Source: Galeruca laticollis (lineage: Eukaryota; Arthropoda; Insecta; Coleoptera; Chrysomelidae). From it: 64,000 nucleotides of DNA. The position numbers were made by a program, and so were the translations under genes. The DNA lies in assembly GCA_963921935.1 (NCBI GenBank), contig OY998185.1:63627717-63691716 (forward strand). The letters are read 5' to 3'. Below the pieces are notes generated by a model. That model saw only the letters and a program-made list of their open reading frames with translations. It did no database searches and was not told the DNA's origin. Below, in pieces: positions 11,186 through 23,556 of the stretch; positions within the stretch are counted from its first letter, which is position 1; every line of letters begins with the position of its first letter.

Positions 11186-12214
11186 TCACAGAAGAAAATG
11201 CTTTGTTGTTTTGAAAACAAAAACAGTTTCGATTATAAATATTTGTCGCAAGAAAATTTTATGAAGCACGTAACTATAACCTCAAAAATCGATGACAATA
11301 CACGAGTAGAAAAGTCACAAACAACGCGGCAACATGACATTATTTCTGGCAGTGACTATTTTATCGACAATAATTGGAGGCTTCTTTATGAAAATTTTAA
11401 CACAAATGTTTACATCGAGGGACGTCTAAACCCAATAAAGCTATATTGCTTATACATTATTTTGGTACAAAAGTTTTTTTATTGATTGTGTTATCTTTAG
11501 AACCGATTAATTAACAAATTTAAGTATATGCACTTTTCGATAGAAATGTAGCCACACATGCGATAGAAATACGCCCTTGGTCACGTAAAAGCAACTTTAT
11601 TTGGTTTTTACTATATAGTTTTATGGAATCTTAAATGGTAATTGCATTTTAAAACTGATATAGATCCGGTATAAGAGGTATTCAGAATAGTTCCTTTGTG
11701 GCAATCGTTTTACGTTCACCAGATCTGTTGAGATAATGCAGCATTATCTACAGCTTTCTGTATTGCTTCATTTTATGTAATCTAAATTTTAAACAATAAT
11801 CTGAATTTGTATAAATAACTTTTGATTTATAAACTGAAAGTAATGAATAACTTATTGTGTGTTTTGAATAATTTTGCGTTTTAAACGATGAACGATAACA
11901 TAATTACTGGCATCACCAAAGGCAGATTTGATAAAAATTATCATAACAGCGTCTCTAATAGCTCACATAATCAAACGTAAACGCAACTGTTTTGAACAGA
12001 ATTATTGCTCATAAATATTCATGTGCTGAAACTATTCAGATTTGATCTTGTTTAATCGATATTCTAGACATACAGTTAAACAATTTAATACTGGAATAAT
12101 GTTCAGTTTCTTGTTTGGATATTTTACGCGCGACTGGTTAATTAAACAATTTAATACATTCGTTACTCATTATATATCAAATCAGAATATTAACCATCGT
12201 CTTATTTTTATTAG
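11186..12214. other. trpgamma intron sequence, nothing recognised
   Basis: No element or gene is recognised between the transposase pseudogene and exon 2. An open frame at 11198-11485 (95 residues) has no recognisable motif. Confidence 0.4.
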
Positions 12215-12452
12215 AATGCTCCAAAAAGCCGAAGAGACCAATTACATAAACATAAACTGTGTCGACCCGTTAGGTAGAAGCGCCTTGCTGATGGCCATCG
12301 ACAACGAAAACTTAGAGATGGTGGAATTGTTAATCGAGCACAGGGTGGAAACTAAAGACGCTTTATTGCACGCCATCTCTGAGGAATTCGTCGAGGCTGT
12401 CGAGGTTTTATTGGAACACGAAGAAACCATACATCGTAAAGGGGAACCACAC
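12215..12452 (+). CDS. trpgamma: TRPgamma exon 2 of those visible (residues 38-117), ankyrin repeats
   Basis: The acceptor is tatttttattag|A and the donor is CAC|gtaagt. The first base completes the Arg codon split from the previous exon, and the exon ends on a codon boundary. It encodes MLQKAEETNYININCVDPLG, then RSALLMAIDNENLEMVELLI, then ETKDALLHAISEEFVEAVEV. These are the ankyrin repeats typical of the TRPC N-terminus, which act in assembly and protein contacts on the cytosolic side. The frame is intact and the sequence is nearly identical to insect TRPgamma. A minus-strand open frame at 12242-12430 is its shadow. Confidence 0.95.
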
Positions 12453-14019
12453 GTAAGTAGGAGATTTATTTTTATGTATTATTATATGTTTGATGTCGTA
12501 GTTTGTTGCTACAATTTTTTATCGAATATATATTATAATATATTCTATTTTCTTTAATAATATTTGCCCCACGTTTGGGTAACAAATTATTATATTTCAA
12601 TGTTTTATTAATTATTTAATAGTTTAATTTATGAATTTATACGATATGAATTTTATTTGTTGATGTCACAATTTATGATTGTAACTACAATCTTGTGAAT
12701 ATGCCCTCACCACTGAATATAACCTATTGAAATTTTTGACAGGAGTTGTCAAATTAATATGCCCGGCTCAGATGAATATCAAATTTTATATTGTGAAAGA
12801 TAAATCAATACACAATCGACTTACTCACTCTTATCTCAGGGAGGAATCAAAGATTTCAAATCTAGAGTAACTGTTTGTTCAATATACTATGAGACAATTA
12901 AATTATCTTATGACATATATGATTTTACTGTCAGGAAATTAACCAAATGTCACTTATTATATCAAAATTTCTATAGCCTGCAAATTATCAAATACAATGA
13001 GAAATGAATATGAAATGAGTACCAAAGAGTGATTGGAATTCAAATTTATATAATATATTATCAAATAACAAATTACAAAAATGAGAACTTTTCAAAAATA
13101 TTATAAACGCAGACACAAAGATAGAATTTTCTATCAACCTTAAAATTGAGACAACCTATAATAATAAATCTACTCGCTAAATAATTTATCAAAGTTCAAA
13201 ATGTTTGATTATATACTTGATGTATATCAATGTCAAAATACGCAAACTTCCGTTTAAATTGTCTATTTTGAAATTATCTTCGCTTGACGTTGAATTTTAT
13301 TTGAGTAACGTTACTGTAATTTCAATCGAATTTATTACTATAAGATGCATCTAATTTTGAAATATTTTTGATAAAGGCCTATAAATTCTCGAGAAATAAT
13401 GTAAATAAACTGGACAGGACTCACCAACTAGGTACTGGTTAACTCGTTCGTATTCCAAACCGTGTTTAGAATTCAGGAACAACTTTCTAAATTTATAATT
13501 TAGAAATCGGAAAATCACCCGCACTTTATCGATGCAATTCGTTGCGAATTATACACGCACTGGCTTTACAATGCAGGATTTGATGATCTGATAATATTCA
13601 TATGAATTACTATGATATTTCTAAATAAATTTGAAGCAACTTTTATTTCGATGTTGCCTCGTGGGGATATCAAAATCAACTCCCTCAACTTTCTATATCA
13701 ATAATTCTCCTCTCCTTTGGTTACCAAAAAATTCTTTTTTTATCAATATAAATTATCGTTTTCCTATAACAAAGAGAGATTTTCATTCTTTTAATATAAT
13801 TGCAATTTTGCTAACAGATACATCTGTATTCTTGTTTTCAAATCGTTATAAAGTATATTCTGCATTAATGTCATCCGAAATTGAAATGTCAAAATTTATT
13901 TGTATATTGAAACTTTAAAATTATTGATAATACAGTGTGTATCACTAATATTACATTCAAATATGTACATTTTTTCTTATTCCAATATTTTCTTTAGAAT
14001 TTACATAGAGGATATGTAT

Positions 14020-14066
<47 letters not shown>

Positions 14067-14316
14067 CTAGTTAGATTAGCAATAGACGACCAAATAATGT
14101 ATGTAAGTTAATCTACTATTTTTACTTTTTGTCTTAAATCTTGTTGATGTCATCATACTTTGTCAATATATAGAAACCAAATAATTATTGTAAATACTGT
14201 CAAATAATTTAAAACTGTTTACTAGTTGGTGCATTCACATGGATGAATATATAAGAAATTCTATGCTAGAATAAATAACAACACACCCCCGAAATGATTC
14301 AAATTAAGCAAAAGAA
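12453..14316. other. trpgamma intron sequence, no gene recognised
   Basis: A+T-rich intron. Apart from a dinucleotide repeat near 14,040, no element could be identified. An open frame at 13631-13918 lacks recognisable motifs. Confidence 0.4.
14023..14063. repeat. (AT)n microsatellite
   Basis: About 20 uninterrupted AT dinucleotides, seen directly. Confidence 0.95.
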
Positions 14317-17300
14317 GTTTTGTCTGTGAATAACAAATTGAATAACTTCAAGATTCTTAATACTAATATTTGTAGTATTTCAAAAAATATGAAAAATATA
14401 TGTTGAGGAACTTGAGACATGTTTCGAGTGCATAGTTTTAACAGAAACTTGGCAAATCCCGGATACGTCCTTCCTCAACATGGCCAACTACACAACCCTA
14501 TACAATGGAGGTAGCTATAACCAAAATGATGGTGTTGTCTTTGCAAAAGCAAAAATAAACTCATATCATTCGCATGAACATATTCAGATAAACGGAAGTA
14601 TATTATTGAAAATTGTAATGGTTATGGCTTAGCTGAGTTTTTGCATTTTAACATTCTATAGATCTCCAGCAAGTCGAATTGACGATTTGCTTGACCAGCT
14701 TGGTGATCTAAATAAAGAAAGTAATCAACATTATTATAGCTTATTTGTAGGTGACATAATTATCGACTTGATGAAAATAACTGAAGATTCAAGAAATTAT
14801 CACGATATGATAAGTGAGCATGACTTTCAATCAACTAATAATACTACAACAAGAGCGAGAAATGGATCTGAATCATGTCTTGATCATATATTTATTAAAA
14901 CAAAACAACAAAACTTCAATACCATATTACCTCTCACTATATCAACATCATTTACAGACCACTACATAACGTTGTTACAAATTGTACTGAATGAAACTAA
15001 AAACAATTCAATAAACAGAAACTATTTTCAAAAAGTAGACAAAGAATTATTACAAAAAGCAATTAATAGTTTAAGTTGGAAAAATGAATTATATCGAATC
15101 GACAACAGAAAAATTCATCAACATCATAAACACATGTGTACAAAAATCAACTCAATACTTAGATTAAAAAATAGTCAACGTAAAAAGAAAATTTAGATAA
15201 CGAAATCGTTGATAAAACACATCAACCAAAACAATCATTCATTTTTATTATGGAAAGAAAATCCAAATAATGTAAGCTTGAAAAATGATTATTTAACGAA
15301 AAAAAATAAACGGGAAAGGAAATAAAGACTGCCAAAAAAAATTATTATAAGAACTTAGTTGAAAAAGATCAGAGTGCAAGTAAAAAATTGTGGAACACTG
15401 TTAATGAAATTTTGAAGACAGGAAGAATAATAAATAATATTAGGAATAAAAAAAATGAGATCGTCACAGATCCAAAAAAGGCTGCTGATATATTCAACAA
15501 CTTCTTCGCGAATGTGTGGGAAACTTTGGCAAAGAACATACGACAAAATCCTAATTACAAAAGTAAAAAATTTATAAATAAAAATTCACTTTTTCTCACA
15601 CCAACGAATACTACTGAGATTGAAAATACAATAATTAGCTTAAAAAACAAAAAGGCTCCCGGGCTTGATGGAATGAAAGCTGAAACTCTAAAGATTATTG
15701 CAAAATTCATATGTGAACCTTTGACGGACATCATAAATAAATCCTTAGAATCAGGCATATTTCCTTAGATTTTAAAGAAATCTCTTATAATTCCAATTTT
15801 CAAAAATGGAGATACAGAAAATATTTCAAACTATAGGCCTATTTCACTTCTATCTTCAATAAGCAAAGTCTTTGAAAAAATTATAAAAACAAGACTTACG
15901 ACATACCTATCAAATTATAATCTGCTGGCGCCGGCTTTAGAGAAAAAAAATCTACCATCCATTCGTTGACAAAAACCATCTACGAATCCTTGGATTCAAG
16001 CACTCCATCATTGGTGTTTTTTTGGATCTAAAAAAGGCCTTCGATACTGTCGACCACTCCATACTTTTAGATACACTAGAAGATATGGGTTTAAGGGGCT
16101 TAGCTCATAATTTATTCAAAAGTTATCTAACAAGTAGAACACAAAAAACTAAATTCAAAAATCATGCGAGATCAACATTAAATGTGGTGTACCTCAAGGA
16201 ACAGTATTGGGGCCGGTGCTATTCGTAATTTACTTAAATAATCTATTTGAACAGGAAACAATCGGTAAAATAATCAGCTTCGCGGACGATACTGTGATTT
16301 ATTACAAACATGATGACTGGTATAATCTCAAAATAAATATTGAAAATGATCTTGGAAAACTCAAAGGCTGGTTCGATTACTCTCAATAAACTTAGACAAA
16401 ACTTTATACTTACACTTCAGTAGTCATGAAACGTCTCTGCCAAAATACAATCTTAATATCCAACAAGATTTTTCAATTAAACCTGCAGAAAGAATTAAAT
16501 ACTTGGGTATTTACATTGTCAATCACTTACAATGGAACATCATATGGAATATTTAACTAAAAAGCTTCGTAGTATCCTATTTCGATTTAAGTAAGTAAGC
16601 TTATTTTTGAGCTTTAAATGTAAAACAATACTGTACCACAGTTTGGTTGAGTCACACCTCAATTATGGCATTATTGGCTGGGGAGGAGTATCAAGGAACT
16701 GTCTAAATGCCCTCGAAGTGTCTCAAAGGCGATTCCTCCGAATGATTCTCAACAAACCTATAAGATATTCAAGCTCACTACTCTATACTGAAACACAAAT
16801 ATTAGATGTTAGACAATTATACATTATTCAGATAGGATGCCATCAATATAAAAATAAATACGAACTTACCACTCAAAATCATAGATACGCGACAAGATCG
16901 AATAATCAATACTGTATACCAACAGCTCTTAAAACAATAGGTTAAAAAGGTTACTCCTACTTGGCACCTAAATTATTCGGGCAACTACCACAGAGAATTA
17001 TCGATGAAACTTCTTTTAAACGCTTCAAAACTCAACTTGTAACATCTGTTAAAGAAACAGACAAAACAAAAATACACAAAATGATAGAATGCTGAATCAA
17101 AAACAGAGAAGAGTAAACTTATATACGAAATGTATGTTTGAAATACAATCATGTAAAAATCGATTTATATTATTTTTAACAGCATTTTTTGTTTTTTAAG
17201 TTATGACACACCTGCCTATATTCACCACATACAAGTATGTACAATACTTCTGTGGATGTATAGATGTTTATTCAATTTTATTTGTATTTTATGACTATAT

Positions 17301-17340
17301 TTGTTAAATTCATGAATAAACGTTATTATTATTATTAATA
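14317..17340 (+). mobile_element. Non-LTR retrotransposon copy 1 (EN-RT, degenerate)
   Basis: Reading from about 14330 there is an APE-type endonuclease region (CIVLTETWQIPDTSF, VGDIIIDLMKI, LDHIFIKTKQQNF, TDHYITLL). Then comes a reverse transcriptase region: KNKKAPGLDGMKAETLK, NISNYRPISLLSS, FLDLKKAFDTVDHSILL, GPVLFVIYLNNL, and the active site FADD at 16279-16290. The C-terminal part reads VESHLNYGIIGWGGVSRN. Stops and frameshifts break the frame in several places (for example the stop before LSFCIL near 14630 and another near 15768). The 3' end is aataaacgttattattatta, a short-repeat tail rather than poly(A). The copy at 43557-46532 is the same family and begins at the same point, so the 5' end is probably natural or a shared truncation. 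The clade is uncertain (CR1/Jockey-like). Confidence 0.85.
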
Positions 17341-18403
17341 TACAGTGATGGGCATAAGTGTGGAACCAAGTGAATAACTCTGGAATGGTTGAAGATAGCA
17401 AAATGAAATATGGTATGCATATATTACGCAAAAAGGTGCACCTTTAAAAAATATTTTGACAACCGTTCCACTTCCGGATATACCGGAAATGGACAACTCC
17501 ATCGTTATTTTAAATGGAACACCCTATATATTAATGGATTTTTGGAATCTATGTAAAATTTTAGTGCACTTTTGTATGAAGTACTTTTTTACAAAAATGG
17601 ATACTTTTCGAATTTTCAGAAAAAAATTGACCTATATAAACCCTTTACAAATTATATTTGTCGAGCAAACGCTTGAAGAGTCGTAAACTGCTTCTGTAGG
17701 GTGACTACTATGTAGGTCAAAGGTATTTGAATATGTGTGGAAAAACTCTTGCGCATAAAAAGTTTAAATATTTAAGCTTTGAAAATTTATGTTTTCAAAC
17801 AGTTATATCTAAACCTAATTGTTTTGAAGATATTGCAAACTTTTACATTTCTGCCATACCCCATTTTTTACCATTGATTTCAATGAAATTGAAAAAAATT
17901 GGGGATTTCTTTTAAAAAGATGAAGAACTTTGATATTTTCGAAGTTCAAATTTTGATACTTTTTATGCGCCCCCTGTATACAATGAAGAGTTTTGCAACA
18001 CGTATTCAAATACCTTCGACCTTCCTAGTAATCACCCTACAGAAAAATTTTACGATTCTTTAACCGTTTGCTCGTACAAATATCATTTGTAATAGTCTAC
18101 AAAGGTCAATTTTTTCTTAAAAAAATTAATAACTCTAAAACTATACATTTTTGGAAAAAGTATTTCATACAAAAGTGCCCTAAAATTTTACATAGATTTC
18201 AAAAAACCATTAATATATAGGGTGTTCCATTTAAAATAACGATGTAGTTGTTCATTTCCGGTATAACCGGAAGTGGAAGGGTTGTCAAAATGTTTTTCAA
18301 AGGTGTACCGTTTTGCGTAATATATGAATACCAAACTTCATTCTGCTGTCTTCAACCATTCCAGAGATATTCACTTGGTTCCACACTTATGCCCATCACT
18401 GTA
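17341..18403. mobile_element. Foldback MITE, Tc1/mariner-like (TA-CAGTG ends)
   Basis: The left end tacagtgatgggcataagt is mirrored by the right end acttatgcccatcactgta. The inverted arms extend about 300 bp or more on each side, to the block with atggatacttttcg on the left and its degenerate mirror on the right. It is flanked by TA and inserted directly in the repeat tail of the LINE at 14317-17340, so it is the younger of the two. The arms contain a palindromic block (ttccggtataaccggaa type) and a site like aaatggaacaccctatat, both of which also occur in a related form in the foldback at 2535-3482. No transposase is encoded. Confidence 0.8.
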
Positions 18404-20035
18404 TACATACTGAATTGAGGTTAGTTTGATATAAAGTAAGGTTTGATTAGGTAAACGTTGTTAATTGAGGTTACTTCAATTTTTTTAAATGGCTCCACCT
18501 ATATTTTCAAATTAAATGAACCCTTACTTTTCAAAATAATAACTTAAAAACCTTGTATGTGAAGTTTTTGATGAAAAAATCCTTTACAGCACGTTAAACT
18601 CATATTGTACTGAATTAACCCAGTTTCGGAGCACGAGTTATATAACCTGTTTCCACTTCTAGTAACATTACCGTTCTCTGAGTGACAATTATGTAAGTGT
18701 CACAAGTTATCAGAAGAGGCACGTATAATGGCATCCAGTAAATACAATTCCCAGATGCGGAAATGGCTCCTTTCGCAACTGCACTGATAAACGGTGCAAA
18801 GGAAACGGAAATAGGCCAGTTCGTAACTTTATAGAAACGACAAAATCATTTTTGAGTAGAGAAAGATGTTCTAAGAGAAGTTTATTTGATAGTATAACAT
18901 GAAAATTTGGGTTTTCGATAAAACTGAGTCTCTATAAGCCATTTCAAGAATTCTGCACACAAAATAAAATGCGCTGTCTATGATAAAAACTGATTGTTGC
19001 GGTAAATTTTCATAATTTCACATGCTCATGTCAAGACGGTAGTCACCTGACTTAAATCCTGTGAATAAAAGTTTTCACATTATCCCGACCAATAAATGGC
19101 GCTGTTTCCCATACATGATGTAAACATTAATAATCCGTCAGAAACAATGGCATTTACACCTCTATCGTGGGCAATAATGAGTCGTTCTCCTTTTCCATTC
19201 AGTTGGTTGAGTATGAGAACTATGTAGGTATGTCAAAATTGCCTTATAGTCTTTAAATATTCAATCCTTTTCAAGCGTGTCATAGGACTCAACCAAAGTG
19301 TTTCGATTATCAAAGGACATCTGTTAAAAGACACATATACTTTTGTAGACAACTTAGCTAAATCCCATTTGATTGAAATACCTCCTAAGTTTAATTTACC
19401 CAGTAAAACCCCCTTCTTCTAGTGTTCCTGATAAACAAAGCTAAGTTGCAAGTTTAATATTATAAAAACTGTTTTGTATATTTTTAATTATACATGAATA
19501 AATTCAGTACCTTTTAAAATAGGCCTTCTCTTAGGGTTTTGTAAAAATCATGAACAATATCATCTTTTGAGCTCTTTCACATAACATTTTTGAAACTCTC
19601 TTATGTTTCCTAGCAATAGAAAATTTCGGATTTTGCTGGAGAATTCACAAAAATACTCTCTTTACAAATTGTTTTATACATCTTCTTTTGCTTCCATAAT
19701 ACTTGTTTACAAGTTCGTAGTGGAGTACTTAATGTTCGATTATTGGCTTCGGGCTGCATACATTTTTGGCAGGTTGGCCACAATCTCTCGTGTGTGGCTA
19801 TGCAAAATCTTACCACGAACCCCAAGGGTTTCTTTATTTGTTTTAATGAACGCTGCAAAATGTAAAACAAAAATGTACATATCCTAAAATGATCAGATTC
19901 ATATTAATTACTAGACATATGCTGGAGTACAAGCACTTTGCATTGAGAAAATAGTTTTTGTTTATTAAAACTTGATCAAAATACTACTAAACAAAGGCAC
20001 TACACAATTCGACATGTCTTTTACTAACTTTGAGA
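18404..20035. other. trpgamma intron sequence, nothing recognised
   Basis: No transposase, RT or RNA gene is recognised. Overlapping open frames on both strands at 19603-19887 lack motifs. Confidence 0.35.
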
Positions 20036-20381
20036 CAGTACATGAAGGGTAAATGCACCAGTGAATGAACACTCAAGACATTTTTGAACTTCACTGTATT
20101 TTTATAAACCATCCGTACTGATTTCAAGCTCTAGAAAAATAACACTTCGTGTTCAATGAAATAGTGAACACGTTGCAAACGATAGTTAGAGAAGTAGACA
20201 GTTTAAGACAGTAAAAAAATTAAACGTAAAATGTTGCATACCACCCCAGTAAACGAACGAATCCTACCATTGATTGAACATGGCTGATCCAATGAATGAA
20301 CTTATGAAGAAAATAGACGTTGAACAATTTTTAATCAATGATCATCAACGACACCACAACATATTGTGATACAATATTATT

Positions 20382-20946
20382 TCAGACAAATTTCAGAATT
20401 TCTGGACATTCGAAAAAACCACGTCTTATAAGCTTGGACGCTTCAATCATTTCCACAATTGAAGTTTTTTCGTACCGTATTTGATCAACACGTTCTGGCC
20501 ATTTAAAAGTAGTGGGACCTGCTAGTGTCATAGCACGAACTTCATATTCATCACCTTCTGCATTTTCTACTACTCCAGGAAAATACTTTTGGTTATAGAT
20601 TATTATGACATGAGTTCCTACAGTGATATCTTGGGAAACACTAGGATTTTTATCTTGATTGCCAGTATCGATTATATCAGCCTGTAAACAGGTAACTTCT
20701 GTTGCTGGTGGTGCTTTGGTTCTTTTCGCGGTTCTTCTTGTGGTTGCTTCTTGTTTTTTTCTCTCTCTAATTGATTTTTGTTTCAATTTCTCAGCTTCTT
20801 TTTCCTTTTTCTCAGATTCTTTTATGTCTGTATAGTCTTTCCATTTTTTGGAAGTGATGGCAAATGGAATTAAAGTTGCCTGTTTCCTTTTGCCACACTT
20901 TTTTTCAATATTTGACCAATGAAGATGTTGTAGCCATACGTCTCTT
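20382..20946 (-). pseudogene. C-terminal tail of a pogo/Tigger-type (DDE_1) transposase
   Basis: The minus-strand translation reads WLQHLHWSNIEKKCGKRK, then a charged helix (KEKEAEKLKQKSIRERKKQE), then VGTHVIIIYNQKYFPGVVEN, VRAMTLAGPTTFKWPERVDQ and RRGFFECPEI. The closing part matches a small Tudor-like module found at the C-terminus of many insect pogo/Tigger-related transposase proteins (V.vkFeg.yYPG.V......v.CM...g..WkWP...D...Y). The DDE core is not present. The frame from about 20946 to 20382 is open. It stops where PLE copy A begins, so the upstream part was probably displaced or lost. Confidence 0.6.
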
Positions 20947-20956
20947 GTAGTTTTCG

Positions 20957-22795
20957 GCTACAGGTCTGTAGTTTCTTATGTTAATGTTCCTAATAATATA
21001 TTGGCAAAGAGGCTCAACAATATACTCAATAATTACGGATATGAATCTCAGTACTCAATTAGAAATTCAATAGAACTAATCAAAAAGTTGAAAGCAATCC
21101 ACTTGTAAGATAACTATAAACTCATTTCGTTCGATGTAACTAATATGTTTACTAAAATTCCTCCTAAAGAATGCCTAATACTTGTAAAAAAATTACTAGA
21201 AGATAAAAATATTAATCCAGGAATAATATCATATATACTTAATTTATTTGATGTATGCATTAATCAGAATTATTTCACTTTTGACAATAAGATATATATT
21301 CAAAATGAAGGTTTAGCAATGGGAAGCCCTATTTCACCTATTTTAGCTAACATTTTTATGGACAATTCAGAAAGAAAGATCTTTGAAAGTAAAATATTTC
21401 GAAAAATATTTTATCTTGGTATAGATATGTAGATGACATATTAGCTTGTTTTATGGGTAGTGAACGACAATTGGATGTATTTTTCAACCACATCAATAAT
21501 TTACACTCAAAAATTAAATTTACATTAGAAATTGAAGGAAATAGCTCAATCAATTTTCTTGATTTAAAAATTCAAAGAGTTAATAATGTACTTGATTATT
21601 CAATTTACCGAAAATCAACACAGACTGATGTGACAATTCCATTCAATTCCAATCACCCTATGTCACACAGACTGGCGGCATATAGTTCAATGATACATAG
21701 AGCTTTTTCAGTTCCTATGAACAAATGTAATTTTGATAGAGAGATTAATACAATTAGACAAATAGTAATATTCAACGGTTATTCATTAAATATGATAAAT
21801 AAGCTAATTAGTAAAAAAGAGGAAAAAGTGGCATTACAACTAATATTTCCTAAACATGCTGATGAAATAAAAACTTATAAAACCATCACATATGCAGGAA
21901 GTATTTCTAATAATATTTCAAAGATAATATCTTCAGCAACGAATACAACAATTTCTTTTTAAACAGAAAGTAACGTTAGTACATAATTGTTAAATGTTAA
22001 AACAAAAATACCACTATTAAAGCAGTCAGGTATATATAAACTCAAATGTCCAGAATGCAATGCTGTCTATTTGGGTCAGACCCTTAGGAATTTTGAAATC
22101 CGATACAGTGAACACTTGCGAGCATACAGGTTAAAACAACCAGATAAATCCCACTACGCAAAACATCTACTTGACAGCAATCATTCATTGACACCTAATA
22201 CAAAACTAGAAGTGCTGCATATTTGTGAAAAGAAACAAGAACTGGATTTCCTTGAAGAATTGGAAATTAGAAGACATTTAAGAAACCCACAATATGAAGT
22301 TGTCAATGAACAGTTAAATCTAGGGAGTTCTCCACTAATAAACTGTCTTCTTAAGTGATAATTGTAAAGATCAGCAGATATAGTTTTCCAGGTTTTCTAT
22401 ATCGTTGCACAGTTATACTGATCTCAATTGGAAAAATGATATCCTATCCAGGATATCACCATAGGGCTAATAATATCTAAGCTTCAATATTTGTAATATC
22501 ACATCTTCTTCTTTTTTCTATAAACATATATTGAGTCAATCACAAGTTAGGTCACTTCTTGGTCTAGCCAAAAAAAAATAACTTCTAAACATCAGTTAGG
22601 CATCAAATAAAATGTAACTTCTGTCATCCTGACGATGATATTGATTTATCGAAACAATTGTCAATTTTTCAGAATTTTCAATAACTTTTATTATATTGTG
22701 GAATTCACTAGAAACCGTGAGGAAGTTCATTTAAAACACTAATATGAGCAGATTCCACGAAGTAAGGGTCGAGACAGTTAATTTCATTAAAGAAT
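20957..22795 (+). mobile_element. Penelope-like element copy A (RT + GIY-YIG, 5'-truncated)
   Basis: The copy starts inside the reverse transcriptase (VVSYVNVPNNILAKRLNN). It continues with LISFDVTNMFTKIPPKE, QNEGLAMGSPISPILANIF and, after a one-base frameshift near 21416, the active site YVDD at 21426-21437. Further on come NSNHPMSHRLAAYSSMIHRA and, after two stops near 21961-21986, the GIY-YIG endonuclease. That begins SGIYKLKCPECNAVYLGQT (GIY at 22029-22037, YLG at 22068-22076) and ends SSPLINCLLK. RT joined to GIY-YIG is diagnostic of Penelope-like elements. The 3' part, about 22359-22795, is the terminal repeat (pLTR) with a hammerhead-like core. The pLTR tail contains an ATG opening MSRFHEVRVETVNFIK, the same N-terminus as PLE copy C. 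Confidence 0.9.
22619..22674 (+). ncRNA. Hammerhead-ribozyme-like motif in the PLE terminal repeat, copy A
   Basis: The elements occur in type I order. Outer stem I is ttctg (22619) pairing with cagaa (22670). The core CTGACGA (22629-22635) fits CUGANGA. Stem II is GATA/TATC with a 6-nt loop. GAAAC (22651-22655) is followed by aatt and then GTC, with the expected cleavage after 22662. Stem III is minimal and palindromic (caattg). PLE pLTRs are known to carry hammerheads. A departure from the canonical fold is one extra T between the core A and stem II. In this copy the base before CTGA is C, which weakens the inner stem I. Confidence 0.55.
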
Positions 22796-23556
22796 AAATT
22801 GTTCATTCACTGGAGCACCATTGATCTATGTTATGATTCAATGAATGAACGAAGTCGTTCATTTACTGGATAGCAAGCTTAGTAGAACTTTTTTGACGGA
22901 ACCCGTGAAACAGCCTTTCTAAACGAGTATATAAGGATCCGATCGATGAAATCTAGTTTAATACGTAAAATCCCAATGAATGAACATTTTGTTCGTTTAC
23001 TGGGTTCAGCACATGCACCAATGAATAAATACTCAAACTATTGAATTCAATAACGATTTCGCTGTATTTTGAGGTTAGGTTTTCGATAAAATCAGTTGAA
23101 ATCAATTATTTGATGTGATAATGATGACACACCACACATCTCATTTGTTAATATCTTATTCTGTAATATTGCTCACTTGGTTATTGCTTAGTATCGTTCC
23201 AATAACAGATACGTTTCTCAAATTTTGTCAACAAAAACACATCGGTACATTCATTCATAAGAACTGACTTGATCTAACGAAGTATTATCACATTAAGAGG
23301 AACACGTTGCACGTCATGAGGGATATTGCAGTGTTTACGAGAAAGACACCATATTCTTAATAATTTCAGATATATTTCAATTTGTTCATTCACTGGTGCA
23401 TTTACCCTATGTCCATGGACATTTGCACTCGAAATTGATCCTGAACAACGCTGCCCATATTTATAATCAAGTCCTTTCAACAAGAGAATATGTTATTTTT
23501 TATCAGCTTCTTCCACAATACCATCTAAAACTTTCAACAGAGTAGTGCATGCATAT

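Larger units (their letters stand above)
20036..23415. repeat. Scattered repeats around tgcaccagtgaatgaac, possible DNA transposon body
   Basis: The sequence gggtaaatgcaccagtgaatgaac occurs near 20050, and its inverted form (gttcattcactggtgcattt) near 23385-23410. Related pieces occur near 20250 (cagtaaacgaacgaat), 22800, 22855 and 22990-23040 (gttcgtttactgggttc, tgcaccaatgaataaa). Between them lies a transposase-type coding tail (20382-20946), cut by a PLE insertion. This arrangement suggests the remains of one DNA transposon with inverted subterminal repeats, later split by the PLE. The true ends and any target duplication could not be fixed by eye. Confidence 0.4.

Noticed and set aside
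11198..11485. 95-codon plus-strand frame upstream of trpgamma exon 2
   Set aside because: No motif and no splice logic connecting it to trpgamma; left unannotated as a gene.
19603..19887. Overlapping open frames on both strands
   Set aside because: Neither translation shows a recognisable domain, and open frames on both strands at once suggest composition rather than coding.
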